A stretch of 56,547 nt of DNA from Shewanella fodinae (lineage in GTDB: Bacteria; Pseudomonadota; Gammaproteobacteria; Enterobacterales; Shewanellaceae): positions 1 to 56,547 of the forward strand of contig NZ_BMXW01000023.1 in assembly GCF_014651955.1 (NCBI RefSeq), in the 5' to 3' direction. Below are positions 16,618-26,342 of the stretch, one piece after another (positions within the stretch are counted from its first letter, which is position 1; every line of letters begins with the position of its first letter). The notes under the pieces are model-generated. The model was given only the letters and a program-made list of their open reading frames with translations. It did no database searches and was not told the origin of the DNA. The position numbers and the translations under genes were made by a program.

Positions 16618-19422
16618 ATGTCAATCAATTATCAAGCTGTAACTGAAAGTCTGCGCCAGCTACTCGGGGAACGCGCTGTCAGTAATGACCCAGTACGACG
16701 CTTTGCCTGGTCGACTGATGCCAGTTATTTCCGCATTGTGCCGGAAGTGGTTGTTCACGCTGAATCGCTCGATGATGTGAAAAAGACCCTAGAAGTTGCC
16801 CGCCAGTATCAAGCACCGGTGACCTTCCGGGCTGCTGGGACGAGTCTTTCCGGTCAAGCGATCGGCGAAGGTATTTTGCTAATGCTGGGATTTGATGGTT
16901 TCCGTACCATTAATATCAGTGCCGATGCCAATAAGGTGACGTTGGGCGCGGCTGTCATTGGTGCCGATGCTAATGCGGCATTGAAGCCCCTGAATAAAAA
17001 GATTGGCCCTGACCCAGCAACGCTGACATCAGCCATGGTGGGCGGTATCGTTTCTAACAACGCTTCTGGTATGTGTTGTGGTACTGCACAAAACAGTTAC
17101 CAGACAATCTCTTCTGTCAAACTGGTTTTGGCAGATGGCACTGAGTTGGACACCGGCTCTGACGCATCAAAAGCAGCGTTCCGCAAATCGCATGGCGAAT
17201 TGTTAGAATCGCTGAAGAATTTGGGCGAAATGGCGCGTGCCAATGAAGCGCTGGCAGCGCGCATTCGCAAAAAATATGCAATTAAAAACACTACAGGTTA
17301 CAGCCTGAACTCGCTAGTAGATTTTGAAGACCCGTTTGACATTATCAACCACGTATTAGTCGGTGCCGAAGGGACGCTGGCCTTTGTTAACGAAGTGACC
17401 TATCACACCGTCGATGAAGCCAAATTTAAAGCCTCAGCACTGGCAGTATTCTTCAATATGGAAGATGCCGCTCGCGCCATTCCGCCCATCCAGGGCGAAA
17501 GTGTGGCCGCAGGCGAGCTGCTGGACTGGGCCTCAATCAAAGCGGTTACCGGTAAACCTGGGATGCCAGACTGGCTCAGCCAGTTGCCGGAAGGTTCTGC
17601 AATTCTGCTGATTGAGTCTCGTGCCAACGACAAAGAAACACTGGAAAAATACACGCAGGACGTGATCCAAAAACTGTCACACATTGAGACTGAACGCCCT
17701 ATCACCTTCAGTACTGATCCTGCGGTATATGGTAAATACTGGGCAATGCGCTCAGGCCTGTTCCCAATTATCGGTGGTGCGCGTCCAAAAGGCACCTCGG
17801 TTATCATTGAAGACATTGCGGTAGAAGTAGAGCATCTGGCGAGCTGCGCTCATGATCTGACCGCGCTGTTCCACCAGTTTGGTTATCATGAAGGGGTTAT
17901 TTACGGCCATGCACTGGCGGGTAACTTCCACTTCATTATTACGCCGACCTTCCATTCTGAAGCCGATATCACTCGCTTCCATGACTTCATGGACGCTGTC
18001 GCTGACATGGTGATCAACAAGTACGATGGTTCAATGAAGGCCGAACACGGTACCGGCCGTGCCGTAGCGCCATTCGTGGAACTGGAATGGGGTCATGAAG
18101 CTTACACACTGATGAAGAGCATCAAGCAGATCTTCGATCCACAAGGACTGCTGAACCCTGGCGTAATCCTCAATGATGACAAACAAGTTCACGTTAAGAA
18201 CATCAAGCCATGCCCGGTGGTTGATGATTTCGTAGACCGCTGCATTGAATGTGGTTTCTGTGAAAAAACCTGTCCGACTTCAGCACTGAATCTGACCCCT
18301 AGACAACGTATTGCCACCCTGCGTGAAATTGCCCGTTTAGAAGAAACCGGTGACAAAGAAGCGGCAGAAAAGATGAGGGTTGCGGCCAAATATGATGTGG
18401 TCGATACCTGCGCCGCATGCCAACTTTGTACTATCGCCTGTCCAGTAGACAACAGCATGGGGCAACTGGTACGTAAACTGCGTACCCCTTATATCACTAG
18501 CACCCAGCAGAAGGTCTTGGATTTCCAAGCAAAAAACTGGGGCGCCGTGAATACTGTGCTAAGCAGTGGCTTCAATATTCTCAACATCATCCATAAAGTG
18601 ACTGGCGACAGCATCACTGGTGGTATGATGAAAGCTGGCCGGGCGCTTTCAGCCGAAGTGCCTTACTGGAATCCAGATTTCCCGAAAGGCGGTAATCTGC
18701 CACAGCCATCTACGCCAAAACCAGGTCAACCTACCGTCGTTTACTTTGCCGCCTGTGGTGGCCGTACCTTTGGCCCAACACCAGTAGACCCAGATGACCG
18801 TACCTTGCCGGATGTCGTGGTTACCCTGCTGGAACGCGCTGGTTACAATATCATCACGCCACCGAAGACTCGCAGCCTGTGCTGTGGTCAGATGTGGGAA
18901 TCCAAAGGCGACTTCAAAAACGCTAACGGTAAACGTGACGAGCTGATTGAAGTACTGCGGAAAATCTCCAACAATGGTGAAATACCAATTGTGATTGATG
19001 CGCTGTCGTGCACTTACCGTACATTGACAGGCAACCCAGACTTTAAGATCCTCGATCTGGTGGACTTCCTCCACGATGAAGTGATGCCAAAGCTGAAGCT
19101 GACCAAAAAACCTAAGGTGGCACTGCATCTCGGTTGTTCAGCGCGCAAGATGCATATCGAACCGAAAATGGAAGCGATCACAGCAGCCTGTGCCGACAGC
19201 ATTGTAAAACCCGCAGGTATTGACTGCTGTGGTTATGCTGGCGAAAAAGGTCTGTACAAGCCAGAAATCAATGCCACAGCCCTGCGCAACATTAAGAAAT
19301 TGTTGCCAGCGGAGGTCAATGAAGGCTACTACGCCAACCGCATGTGTGAAGTGGGATTGAGCCACCACAGTGGTGTGTCGTACCGCCATCTGGCGTACCT
19401 GCTGGAAGAATGCAGCCGCTGA
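16618..19422 (+). CDS. dld: FAD/Fe-S D-lactate dehydrogenase (Dld-II type)
   Basis: 934 residues from ATG 16618 (AAGAG SD 7 bases upstream; an in-frame upstream start at 16588 lacks an SD). Order of domains: VAO-type FAD-binding half (about 35-270, with TFRAAGTSLSGQA and GGIVSNNASGMCCG), FAD-oxidase C-terminal domain (to about 525, with AEHGTGRAVAPFVE), two 4Fe-4S motifs CIECGFCEKTCP (542) and CAACQLCTIACP (about 599), then a cysteine-rich CCG domain pair (SLCCGQMWESKG, DCCGYAGEKG). It oxidises D-lactate to pyruvate and passes electrons to the quinone pool. It is the Dld-II family of Shewanella and other proteobacteria rather than the enteric Dld. Followed by its own terminator. Confidence 0.93.
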   Translation: MSINYQAVTESLRQLLGERAVSNDPVRRFAWSTDASYFRIVPEVVVHAESLDDVKKTLEVARQYQAPVTFRAAGTSLSGQAIGEGILLMLGFDGFRTINISADANKVTLGAAVIGADANAALKPLNKKIGPDPATLTSAMVGGIVSNNASGMCCGTAQNSYQTISSVKLVLADGTELDTGSDASKAAFRKSHGELLESLKNLGEMARANEALAARIRKKYAIKNTTGYSLNSLVDFEDPFDIINHVLVGAEGTLAFVNEVTYHTVDEAKFKASALAVFFNMEDAARAIPPIQGESVAAGELLDWASIKAVTGKPGMPDWLSQLPEGSAILLIESRANDKETLEKYTQDVIQKLSHIETERPITFSTDPAVYGKYWAMRSGLFPIIGGARPKGTSVIIEDIAVEVEHLASCAHDLTALFHQFGYHEGVIYGHALAGNFHFIITPTFHSEADITRFHDFMDAVADMVINKYDGSMKAEHGTGRAVAPFVELEWGHEAYTLMKSIKQIFDPQGLLNPGVILNDDKQVHVKNIKPCPVVDDFVDRCIECGFCEKTCPTSALNLTPRQRIATLREIARLEETGDKEAAEKMRVAAKYDVVDTCAACQLCTIACPVDNSMGQLVRKLRTPYITSTQQKVLDFQAKNWGAVNTVLSSGFNILNIIHKVTGDSITGGMMKAGRALSAEVPYWNPDFPKGGNLPQPSTPKPGQPTVVYFAACGGRTFGPTPVDPDDRTLPDVVVTLLERAGYNIITPPKTRSLCCGQMWESKGDFKNANGKRDELIEVLRKISNNGEIPIVIDALSCTYRTLTGNPDFKILDLVDFLHDEVMPKLKLTKKPKVALHLGCSARKMHIEPKMEAITAACADSIVKPAGIDCCGYAGEKGLYKPEINATALRNIKKLLPAEVNEGYYANRMCEVGLSHHSGVSYRHLAYLLEECSR

Positions 19423-19434
19423 TAAGCAGAAAAT

Positions 19435-19459
19435 AAGGGGAGTATTTACTCCCCTTTTT
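19435..19459 (+). terminator. Rho-independent terminator after dld
   Basis: AAGGGGAGT-ATTT-ACTCCCCTT with a T-run, 12 bases after the dld stop. It splits the lactate locus into lldP-dld and lldEFG transcripts. Confidence 0.9.
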
Positions 19460-19722
19460 CATTTATGTGATGTAATAAAATTTCGTTGGATAGATACCAA
19501 TAATAAATCAAAAATAAACGATAATAATCAAATAGTTATATTTTATCATTTTTGAGAAAATATATTTTGTCATTTACTGAATAGACACTGTTGCTCTGCT
19601 AGCCGAAGGTATATATTCGCTAGCGCATACGGTAATCGGCAATCAACATAAGCTGAAGCAGTGAGCCAAACTGCCACCGGTCCGAATGTGAGCAACCTTG
19701 ATAAAAGCACTAAGGAAACGCC
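19460..19722 (+). promoter_or_regulatory. Promoter region of lldEFG with an imperfect palindrome
   Basis: 263 bases without a gene. The first half is very AT-rich. Around 19597-19625 there is an inverted repeat GCTAGCCGAA ... TTCGCTAGC with one extra C, a candidate operator or leader hairpin. An AAGGAAA SD lies about 5 bases before the lldE ATG. I cannot fix the -10 and -35 boxes. Confidence 0.4.
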
Positions 19723-20466
19723 ATGAAGATAGCTTTATTTATTCCTTGCCTGGTCAATCAGCTGCTGCCACAGGTAGCGATTGCCACAACGGAGTTACTA
19801 GAAAAACTGGGACATGACGTGATACTGCCGGAAGGACAGACCTGCTGTGGTCAACCCATGACCAACTCAGGCTGTTTTAACGAAGCCCGCAGTACTGTGA
19901 TGAAACTGCTTAACGCCTTTAAGGGCGTTGAATGTGACGCCATCGTCTGCCCGGCGGCCTCTTGTTTGGTGGCTGCAAAAGAAAATTTCCACGAATATGA
20001 CAATAGCCCTGAAGCCAAGGCGGTCATCGACAAACTCTACGAACTGACCGAATTCCTACATGATGTGGCGCCAGTAGACAGCTTCCCACGAGCATTCCCG
20101 CATAAAGTCAGCCTGCAGTTATCCTGCCACGGGCTGCGTATGTTGGAATTAGCCAATGCCAGTGAATCCATGAAGCCTGGGTTCAACAAAATGGCAGCAT
20201 TGCTGGAAAAAGTCCCTGGGGTTGAGATCCTCTATCCGGAACCGCGTGATGAATGCTGTGGTTTTGGTGGTACGTTTGCCATGGATGAAGGCGCAGTATC
20301 GGCGAAAATGGGCAATGACAAAGCGCAGGCCCATGCCAAAACTGGGGCAGAATATATCGTCGGCTTTGACCCTTCCTGCCTGATGCATCTGGATGGGCTG
20401 ATCCGCCGCCACAAACTGCCGATTGAAATCCGCCATCTGGCGCAGATCCTCAACGACGCTATCTAG
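19723..20466 (+). CDS. lldE: L-lactate dehydrogenase complex subunit LldE (LutA family)
   Basis: 247 residues with two cysteine-rich (CCG) domains: GQTCCGQPMTNSG (about 41-53) and DECCGFGGTFAMDEG (about 176-190), plus LSCHGLRML. These domains bind Fe-S or heterodisulfide-type cofactors. LldE, LldF and LldG together form the L-lactate oxidising complex first shown in Shewanella oneidensis and as LutABC in Bacillus subtilis. First gene of lldEFG; the next gene starts 11 bases downstream. Confidence 0.93.
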   Translation: MKIALFIPCLVNQLLPQVAIATTELLEKLGHDVILPEGQTCCGQPMTNSGCFNEARSTVMKLLNAFKGVECDAIVCPAASCLVAAKENFHEYDNSPEAKAVIDKLYELTEFLHDVAPVDSFPRAFPHKVSLQLSCHGLRMLELANASESMKPGFNKMAALLEKVPGVEILYPEPRDECCGFGGTFAMDEGAVSAKMGNDKAQAHAKTGAEYIVGFDPSCLMHLDGLIRRHKLPIEIRHLAQILNDAI

Positions 20467-20477
20467 GGAGCCACGTG

Positions 20478-21857
20478 ATGTCACAAGCACAAACCAGCGT
20501 TGGCCACGCCGAAAAGGCCGATATATTTTGCAAAGATGAAGCCCGTGTAGACTGGCACTCCAAAGCCCTGTGGTTATTGCGTCAGAAACGCGATCGTGCC
20601 GCAGCGGCCATCCCAGAATGGGAAGAGCTGCGGACACTTGGCTCCGAAATCAAACTGCATACCTTGACCCATCTGCCACAATATCTGGAACAGTTTGAAG
20701 CCAATTGCCAGAAAAATGGCATTATTGTGCACTGGGCCAAAGACGGTCAGGAACACAACCGCATCGTCCATGAAATCCTCAGTAAACACCAGGTGAAAAA
20801 ACTGGTGAAATCCAAGTCGATGCTGACTGAAGAATGTCATCTCAATCCTTATCTGGAAAGTAAAGGGATTGAAGTCATCGATACCGACTTGGGTGAGCGC
20901 ATCATTCAGCTCAACAAGCAGCCGCCATCCCATATCGTGGTGCCCGCCATCCATCTTAAAAAAGAGGAAGTGGGTGAGCTGTTCCACAACAAAATCGGCA
21001 CCGAAAAAGGTGCCAGTGACCCAACCTATCTGACCCGTTCAGCTCGAGCTCACTTGCGTGAACACTTCCTGACGGCAGATGCGGGGATGACCGGGGTCAA
21101 CATGGCTATTGCCGAAGACGGAGCCATCGTGGTTTGTACCAACGAAGGTAATGCTGACATGGGTTGCAATCTGCCCAAGTTGACCCTGCACTCCATGGGG
21201 ATCGACAAACTGATCCCCAACAACGAAGCAGCATCAGTGCTGTTACGTACTTTGGCGCGCAATGCCATTGGTCAGTTGATCACCACTTACAGCAGTTTCT
21301 ATCACGGGCCTAAACCCGGTGGAGAAATGCACGTGATCATCGTCGACAATGGTCGCAGTGAGATGCTGAAAGATAAACTCTTGGCTGAAAGTCTGAAATG
21401 TATCCGCTGTGGCGGCTGCATGAACACCTGCCCGGTTTATCGCCGCAGTGGTGGCTACAGCTATAACTATTTTATTCCTGGCCCTATCGGTATTGCCGTT
21501 GGTTCTAATCAGGACGACACCAACACTATTCCTTGGGCTTGTACCTTGTGTGGTTCCTGCACCTATGTCTGCCCGACAAAAGTACCGCTACACAACATTA
21601 TTGCCTACCAGCGGCGTCTAAAAGCCGAGGCTGGCAAGCTGCCTTATGGCAAAGCTGGCTATATGCCAATGGTCGGCAAAGTGATGTCCAGCCCCACCCT
21701 GCTCAACTGTGCCATGAGTGTGGCGCGCTTCAGTCTGCGCTATCTGCCGGGGAGCCTGCTCAAGCCTTTCGCCGGAGCATGGGGTAAATACCGTGAATTG
21801 CCAAAAGCGCCCGCCTCCAGTTTTGAGGCATGGTACAAAAAGAACAGGAGCAAATAA
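20478..21857 (+). CDS. lldF: L-lactate dehydrogenase complex Fe-S subunit LldF (LutB family)
   Basis: 459 residues. A GTG lies directly before the ATG; ATG 20478 is chosen because GGGAG is then 7 bases away. An N-terminal LUD domain (about 60-290, with GMTGVNMAIAEDGAIVVCTNEGN) precedes two 4Fe-4S motifs, CIRCGGCMNTCP at 308 and CTLCGSCTYVCP at 355. It should carry electrons from L-lactate oxidation toward the respiratory chain as part of LldEFG. One base separates its stop from the lldG start. Confidence 0.95.
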   Translation: MSQAQTSVGHAEKADIFCKDEARVDWHSKALWLLRQKRDRAAAAIPEWEELRTLGSEIKLHTLTHLPQYLEQFEANCQKNGIIVHWAKDGQEHNRIVHEILSKHQVKKLVKSKSMLTEECHLNPYLESKGIEVIDTDLGERIIQLNKQPPSHIVVPAIHLKKEEVGELFHNKIGTEKGASDPTYLTRSARAHLREHFLTADAGMTGVNMAIAEDGAIVVCTNEGNADMGCNLPKLTLHSMGIDKLIPNNEAASVLLRTLARNAIGQLITTYSSFYHGPKPGGEMHVIIVDNGRSEMLKDKLLAESLKCIRCGGCMNTCPVYRRSGGYSYNYFIPGPIGIAVGSNQDDTNTIPWACTLCGSCTYVCPTKVPLHNIIAYQRRLKAEAGKLPYGKAGYMPMVGKVMSSPTLLNCAMSVARFSLRYLPGSLLKPFAGAWGKYRELPKAPASSFEAWYKKNRSK

Positions 21858-21858
21858 C

Positions 21859-22428
21859 ATGTCCAGTAAAGCCGAAATACTGGCAGCGCTTAAATCAGTG
21901 GCTCTGCCTGAACATCCGATGCCCAAAGTTGAGATTGCGCCCCGTCTGGATGATCTCATCGGTCAGTATGAAGCCGGTCTTAAGGCCTGTGGCGGTACGC
22001 TCATTAGAGACAATGCGTTAGCCGCGCTGCAAAGCCAAGTCGATACGCTGATTGCCGAAGGTAAGCAGGTAATCTCCAGAGTGGATGCCGTCACCGGTAA
22101 CCGTGAGGTGCCAAGCGATCCCCATGAGCTGAAAGATATCAACTATGCGGTGATCCCAGGGCAATTGGGCGTTGCAGAGAATGGTTCTATCTGGGTAACA
22201 GAAGATCTCGCCGGGATCCGCATTGCCCCATTCATCTGTGAAAACCTGATGCTGGTACTGAAAGCGGAAGATATTGTTGCCAACATGCACCAAGCGCTGG
22301 CAAAAATCAGCTTGGATAATACCGGTTTTGGCGTGTTCATTGCTGGTCCATCAAAAACCGCCGACATTGAACAAGCACTGGTCATTGGTGCCCACGGTGC
22401 TTGTACCTTGAACGTGTATTTGGTTTAA
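21859..22428 (+). CDS. lldG: L-lactate dehydrogenase complex subunit LldG (LutC family)
   Basis: 189 residues from ATG 21859, with AGGAG 9 bases upstream inside the end of lldF. Single LUD domain: VIPGQLGVAENGSIWVTED and FIAGPSKTADIEQALVIGAHG are the characteristic segments. No Fe-S motif. Third subunit of the L-lactate oxidation complex. A terminator follows 17 bases after the stop. Confidence 0.93.
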   Translation: MSSKAEILAALKSVALPEHPMPKVEIAPRLDDLIGQYEAGLKACGGTLIRDNALAALQSQVDTLIAEGKQVISRVDAVTGNREVPSDPHELKDINYAVIPGQLGVAENGSIWVTEDLAGIRIAPFICENLMLVLKAEDIVANMHQALAKISLDNTGFGVFIAGPSKTADIEQALVIGAHGACTLNVYLV

Positions 22429-22445
22429 CAGCCAAGCCTGTCAAT

Positions 22446-22469
22446 AAAGCCGCAGCAATGCGGCTTTTT
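22446..22469 (+). terminator. Rho-independent terminator of lldEFG
   Basis: AAAGCCGCA-GCAA-TGCGGCTTT followed by TT: 9-bp perfect stem, GNRA-type loop, T-run. Confidence 0.92.
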
Positions 22470-22561
22470 GCTAACTGCAGCTAGGAATTTCTGATACCTA
22501 TAGTGGTTAACATGTCATAGAGAATTACGGCAACAGTCACCGAAGGGGCTACCCCTTATTT

Positions 22562-23053
22562 TCAGAAGCACAGCACAAGCAGCTGTAATACCAGACAAGC
22601 AACAACGCCAGCGAGAATATCATCAGCCATAACGCCAAGACCGCCTTTTACGTTTCTATCCAACCAGCGGATCGGCCAGGGTTTGAGAATGTCGAAAAAG
22701 CGGAACAGCACAAAACCGATCAGCGGCCATTGCCAGCCGACAGGAGCCGCCAGCATGGTCAATAGATAACCTGCGACTTCATCCCAGACAATCGCCTTGT
22801 GGTCATGCACACCAAGATCGCGGCAGGTTTTGTCGCAGATATAAATCCCCGCAACACAAACAATAAGGGTGACAATGACATAGGTCGATAATGGCAACAA
22901 GCTAAGCAATAGATACAAGGGCACGGCAGCCAAGGTACCAAAAGTGCCAGGAGCGATGGCAGCCAAACCACTACCAAAACCCAGTGCCAGAAAATGGATA
23001 GGGTTGCGCAGACTAAGCGCTGCCAGTGTCTTGTCTTTAGAAAAAAAACTCAT
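22562..23053 (-). CDS. pgpA: Phosphatidylglycerophosphatase A
   Basis: 163 residues, small inner-membrane protein. LGFGSGLAAIAPGTFGTLAAVP (about 26-47), DKTCRDLGVHDHKAIVWDEVAGYLL (about 74-98, with conserved acidic residues) and FRFFDILKPWPIRWLDRN are the PgpA hallmarks. Removes the phosphate from phosphatidylglycerophosphate in phospholipid synthesis. Its ATG overlaps the thiL stop by 4 bases, so the two are coupled. Only a weak AAGGGG/CCCCTT hairpin (22543-22557) follows it, with no T-run. Confidence 0.95.
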   Translation of the reverse strand: MSFFSKDKTLAALSLRNPIHFLALGFGSGLAAIAPGTFGTLAAVPLYLLLSLLPLSTYVIVTLIVCVAGIYICDKTCRDLGVHDHKAIVWDEVAGYLLTMLAAPVGWQWPLIGFVLFRFFDILKPWPIRWLDRNVKGGLGVMADDILAGVVACLVLQLLVLCF

Positions 23054-24009
23054 TGAAAATGCTCGAACCCACGTTGCGTTGGTACAAACTCTTCACCCTT
23101 GAACTGCAATTTGAGTTTGTTAACTGGCTGGATCTGACCTATTTGGGTAAAACGTACCCCGGCATGACTCAACGCTGTATCCAAAGCGCCCCGCTGGGCT
23201 TCTGGTACAGTAAACAGCAGCTCATAGTCTTCACCGCCACACAACGCATAATTAAGTGCCGTTTCCAGCGTCACGCTATCACGCATTGCTGGTGATAACG
23301 GTAATTTCTCCACATCGATCACCGCCCCGACACCGGAAGCCTTCAGTACATGACGGATATCGGAATTAAGCCCGTCAGAAAGATCAATGGCGCTGGATGC
23401 TAGGCCGCGTAGCGATTGCCCAGCTAACACTCGTGGTGACGGATGGTAGTGCCGATTAATCAGAAATTCGCGGTGCTCATTACTGGTGCTTTGCCTGCCC
23501 TGTAGAATATTCAGCCCCAAAGCAGAATCACCCAAAGTCCCGGTGACGTAGATCCAGTCGCCGGGTTTGGCGCCTTTACGGGTCAGTGCTTTACCTTCTG
23601 GCACCTGCCCGTGTACCGTGATAGTGATGGATTTCGGGCCTCGAGTAGTATCACCACCTACCAGTGAAATCATATAGTAATCAGCCGCTTCAAATAAACC
23701 TGCGGCAAAGCCCTGCAACCACACATCATCGGCGCTTGGCATGGTAAGCGCGAGTGTCATCCAAGCGGGTTCTGCGCCCATAGCCGCCAGATCTGACAGA
23801 TTGACCGCTAGCGCTTTATAGCCCAACGCCTGAGGTGGCATTTGTGGTAAAAAGTGTACATTTTCCACCAGCGTATCGGTGGAGATCGCCAGCAGTTTAT
23901 TTTCTGCTGGTTTTACCAGCGCACAATCGTCACCGATGCCTAGTTTCACATCCTTGCGATGCTGACTCTGGCCGGTAAAGTAATGTTCTATCAGTTGGAA
24001 TTCTTTCAT
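23050..24009 (-). CDS. thiL: Thiamine-monophosphate kinase
   Basis: 319 residues from ATG 24009 (MKEFQLIEHYF); the in-frame start at 24045 adds residues not expected for the family. Phosphorylates thiamine phosphate to thiamine diphosphate. Motifs: GIGDDCALV (about 27-35), STDTLVENVHF (about 46), VNLSDLAAMGAEPAWMTLALT, GGDTTRG (about 118) and CGGEDYELLFTV near the C-terminus. It is preceded by a terminator on the same strand after nusB, so it needs its own promoter in the 80-base gap or read-through. Confidence 0.96.
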   Translation of the reverse strand: MKEFQLIEHYFTGQSQHRKDVKLGIGDDCALVKPAENKLLAISTDTLVENVHFLPQMPPQALGYKALAVNLSDLAAMGAEPAWMTLALTMPSADDVWLQGFAAGLFEAADYYMISLVGGDTTRGPKSITITVHGQVPEGKALTRKGAKPGDWIYVTGTLGDSALGLNILQGRQSTSNEHREFLINRHYHPSPRVLAGQSLRGLASSAIDLSDGLNSDIRHVLKASGVGAVIDVEKLPLSPAMRDSVTLETALNYALCGGEDYELLFTVPEAQRGALDTALSHAGVRFTQIGQIQPVNKLKLQFKGEEFVPTQRGFEHFQ

Positions 24010-24047
24010 TGTTACTCTGGCCGTCGCCGACCTCCCGTCTGGCAATG

Positions 24048-24075
24048 AAAAAAACGGTACCCGAAGATACCGTTT
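24048..24075 (-). terminator. Terminator between nusB and thiL
   Basis: Minus strand: AAACGGTA-TCTTCGGG-TACCGTTT then TTTTC; perfect 8-bp stem, T-run, 15 bases after the nusB stop. It separates the riboflavin-nusB transcript from thiL-pgpA. Confidence 0.88.
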
Positions 24076-24089
24076 ATCGAGTCCCGCAA

Positions 24090-24497
24090 TTACTTGCTAT
24101 TAACTAGCTTATCCAGAATACCGTTAACGAACTTATGGCTGTCTTCCGCACCAAAGGTCTTCGCCAGTTCGATGGCTTCGTTAATCACTACTTTGAACGG
24201 GGTATCCTTGCGGTACTTCAGTTCAAACGCAGCCAGTCGCAAAATCGCTTTTTCGATCGGATCAACTTCAGCCAACGGACGCTGTTCCAGATAAGGCGTC
24301 ACCAGCTTATCCAACTCAGCCTGTTTGCCAGCTGTACCAACAAATAACTCGCGAAAATAGGGCACATCAACCCCATCAATGTTCTGCTCGGTCAGAAACT
24401 CGTGTTCAACGTCTGCAATATTGTTCCCGCTCAACTGCCATGAGTACATGGCCTGTACCGCTAAACGGCGGGCTCTGCGGCGCTCAGAAGGTTTCAT
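24090..24497 (-). CDS. nusB: Transcription antitermination factor NusB
   Basis: 135 residues: [24 protein letters not shown] at the N-terminus (RNA-binding arginine-rich segment) and [34 protein letters not shown] at the C-terminus are typical. With NusE (S10) it binds boxA RNA in rRNA operons. GGGAAA SD before ATG 24497; 11 bases downstream of ribH, so part of the riboflavin operon as in many gammaproteobacteria. Confidence 0.97.
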   Translation of the reverse strand: MKPSERRRARRLAVQAMYSWQLSGNNIADVEHEFLTEQNIDGVDVPYFRELFVGTAGKQAELDKLVTPYLEQRPLAEVDPIEKAILRLAAFELKYRKDTPFKVVINEAIELAKTFGAEDSHKFVNGILDKLVNSK

Positions 24498-24508
24498 GCT
24501 ATTTCCCG

Positions 24509-24985
24509 TTACAGATGTTGCTCAAGCTGTTGCAGCACGTTGATCATTTCCAGCAAACTCAGCGCAGCTTCTCCGCCTTTGTTCCCAACTTTGACGCCAG
24601 CACGGTCAATCGCTTGTTCGATGGTGTCAGTGGTCAACACGCCGAAAGAGACCGGCACGTCAAATTCCAGAGCTACATGCGCCAGACCTTTGTTGCATTC
24701 ACCAGCAACAAAGTCAAAATGTGGTGTACCACCCCGGATCACCGCACCCAGTGCAATAATGCCATCAAACTTACCGCTGGCAGCAACACGACGCGCGGTC
24801 AACGGCAACTCATAAGCACCAGGAACTCGCACCACAGTGATGTTGTCTTCGTTCACCTGGCCAAAACGTTTCAGTGTATCCAGTGCCCCTTCCAACAGGC
24901 TGTCCACGATAAAGCTGTTAAAGCGGGACACTACAATTGCCACTTTGGCATTTTTTGCTTCGATATTACCTTGAACCACGTTCAT
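24509..24985 (-). CDS. ribH: 6,7-dimethyl-8-ribityllumazine synthase
   Basis: 158 residues. Motifs: [16 protein letters not shown] (about 21), VPGAYELP (about 54), [14 protein letters not shown] (about 81-94, phosphate/substrate loop) and [20 protein letters not shown] (about 110). Condenses the pyrimidine and dihydroxybutanone phosphate precursors to lumazine, the penultimate riboflavin step. Product of the RibBX enzyme encoded upstream is one of its substrates. Confidence 0.97.
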   Translation of the reverse strand: MNVVQGNIEAKNAKVAIVVSRFNSFIVDSLLEGALDTLKRFGQVNEDNITVVRVPGAYELPLTARRVAASGKFDGIIALGAVIRGGTPHFDFVAGECNKGLAHVALEFDVPVSFGVLTTDTIEQAIDRAGVKVGNKGGEAALSLLEMINVLQQLEQHL

Positions 24986-25088
24986 GTCGTTACCTAACTA
25001 AACTAAAGAGCACCCAGCTAAGGGCAAAAATTGGCGCTATGATAGCATGCAATCCCCACCTGCGCCGCTGAGATTTACGAAATATCGT

Positions 25089-26207
25089 TTAATTACCGTC
25101 GGTGTCGTCCGGAATATATTCCGTCACTTCCAGTCCAAAACCGCCCAACGAGTGATAACGCTTCACTGAACTCAGTAAACGCATGCGCTTAACACCTAGA
25201 GCAGCCAATATCTGTGAACCGACCCCGACTCGTTGTGAGGTTTTCTGCAGGCGTGGAGGTAGCAGTTGCTCACCTTTGTCTTCGGCCTCAAAGGCTTTCA
25301 CCTTGGCAATAATATCGGCCATTGGTTCCTGATTGCCTAGCAGCAACATCACGCCGCCCTCTTTGCCAATCAGCGACATCGCCTTATCCAGTGGCCAGCT
25401 GCGAGCCTCATCACGTTCGGAATACAGCAAGTCATGGAAGGTATTTTGCAGATGTACCCGTACCAGCAGATTATCCTGGATCTCGCCACGCACCATCGCA
25501 TAGTGGAGTTGGTTATCGATGGTGTCGCGGAAAGCGTGCAGTTCAAACTCACCAAAACGGGTGGGCAACTGGCATTTACCTTCTAGGATCACAGTAGTTT
25601 CGGTGTTGTTGCGGTACTCAATCAAATCCGCAATGGTGCCAACTTTAATACCATGCGTCTGAGCAAACGCCTCTAACTGAGGCCGCCGAGCCATAGTGCC
25701 ATCTTCATTAAGCACTTCCACAATCACCGCGGCAGGTTCTAATCCTGCCAGACGCGCTAAGTCACATCCGGCTTCGGTATGGCCCGCGCGCACTAACACG
25801 CCACCATCCTGTGCCATCAACGGGAAGATATGACCTGGCTGCACCACATCTGAAGGTTTGGCGTGTTTGGCAACCGCTTTTTGCACAGTTACGGCACGAT
25901 CATGAGCACTGATGCCAGTGGTAACGCCTTCGGCCGCTTCAATGGAAACGGTAAAGTTGGTGGCAAAAGGGGCGCCGTTATCGCGTACCATTAGTGGCAA
26001 ATGCAACTGTTGACAACGGGCCTTGGTCAAGGTCAGGCAGATAAGTCCTCGGCCATAGCGGGCCATAAAATTAATGGCTTCCGGGGTGATCTTCTCAGCG
26101 GCAATGATAATGTCACCTTCGTTTTCCCGGTCTTCATCATCCATCAGGATCACCATTTTGCCCTGACGAATATCTTCGACGATCTCTTCAATACTGTGTA
26201 ACGCCAT
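25089..26207 (-). CDS. ribBX: RibBX: DHBP synthase with degenerate GTP cyclohydrolase II domain
   Basis: 372 residues. Residues 1-200 are a complete 3,4-dihydroxy-2-butanone-4-phosphate synthase ([39 protein letters not shown]). The second half aligns with GTP cyclohydrolase II but lacks its zinc cysteines: active enzymes have SECLTGDxxxSxRCDCG, while here the region reads [19 protein letters not shown], with no Cys, and the RQEGRGIGL-type arginine motif is also gone. This matches the RibBX variant described from Shewanella oneidensis, which makes DHBP but has no cyclohydrolase activity. GTP cyclohydrolase II must be supplied by a separate ribA elsewhere. Confidence 0.92.
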   Translation of the reverse strand: MALHSIEEIVEDIRQGKMVILMDDEDRENEGDIIIAAEKITPEAINFMARYGRGLICLTLTKARCQQLHLPLMVRDNGAPFATNFTVSIEAAEGVTTGISAHDRAVTVQKAVAKHAKPSDVVQPGHIFPLMAQDGGVLVRAGHTEAGCDLARLAGLEPAAVIVEVLNEDGTMARRPQLEAFAQTHGIKVGTIADLIEYRNNTETTVILEGKCQLPTRFGEFELHAFRDTIDNQLHYAMVRGEIQDNLLVRVHLQNTFHDLLYSERDEARSWPLDKAMSLIGKEGGVMLLLGNQEPMADIIAKVKAFEAEDKGEQLLPPRLQKTSQRVGVGSQILAALGVKRMRLLSSVKRYHSLGGFGLEVTEYIPDDTDGN

Positions 26208-26342
26208 GATACAACCCCATGTACAAACTTCAGGTTACATTCCGCGAAGTCATGCGCGGCACGGCTTTGCGGTAATTAAGTGTGATGAATTCTAACGGGT
26301 ATTCGGCCAAGCTCCAGTGCATAACCAGAAAAATGCGACTTG

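Noticed and set aside
22543..22557. Terminator for thiL-pgpA (AAGGGG/CCCCTT)
   Set aside because: Only six base pairs and no T-run on the minus strand; not strong enough to call.
26208..26342. Possible FMN riboswitch before ribBX
   Set aside because: The gap is only 135 bases and none of the conserved RFN-element blocks is present.
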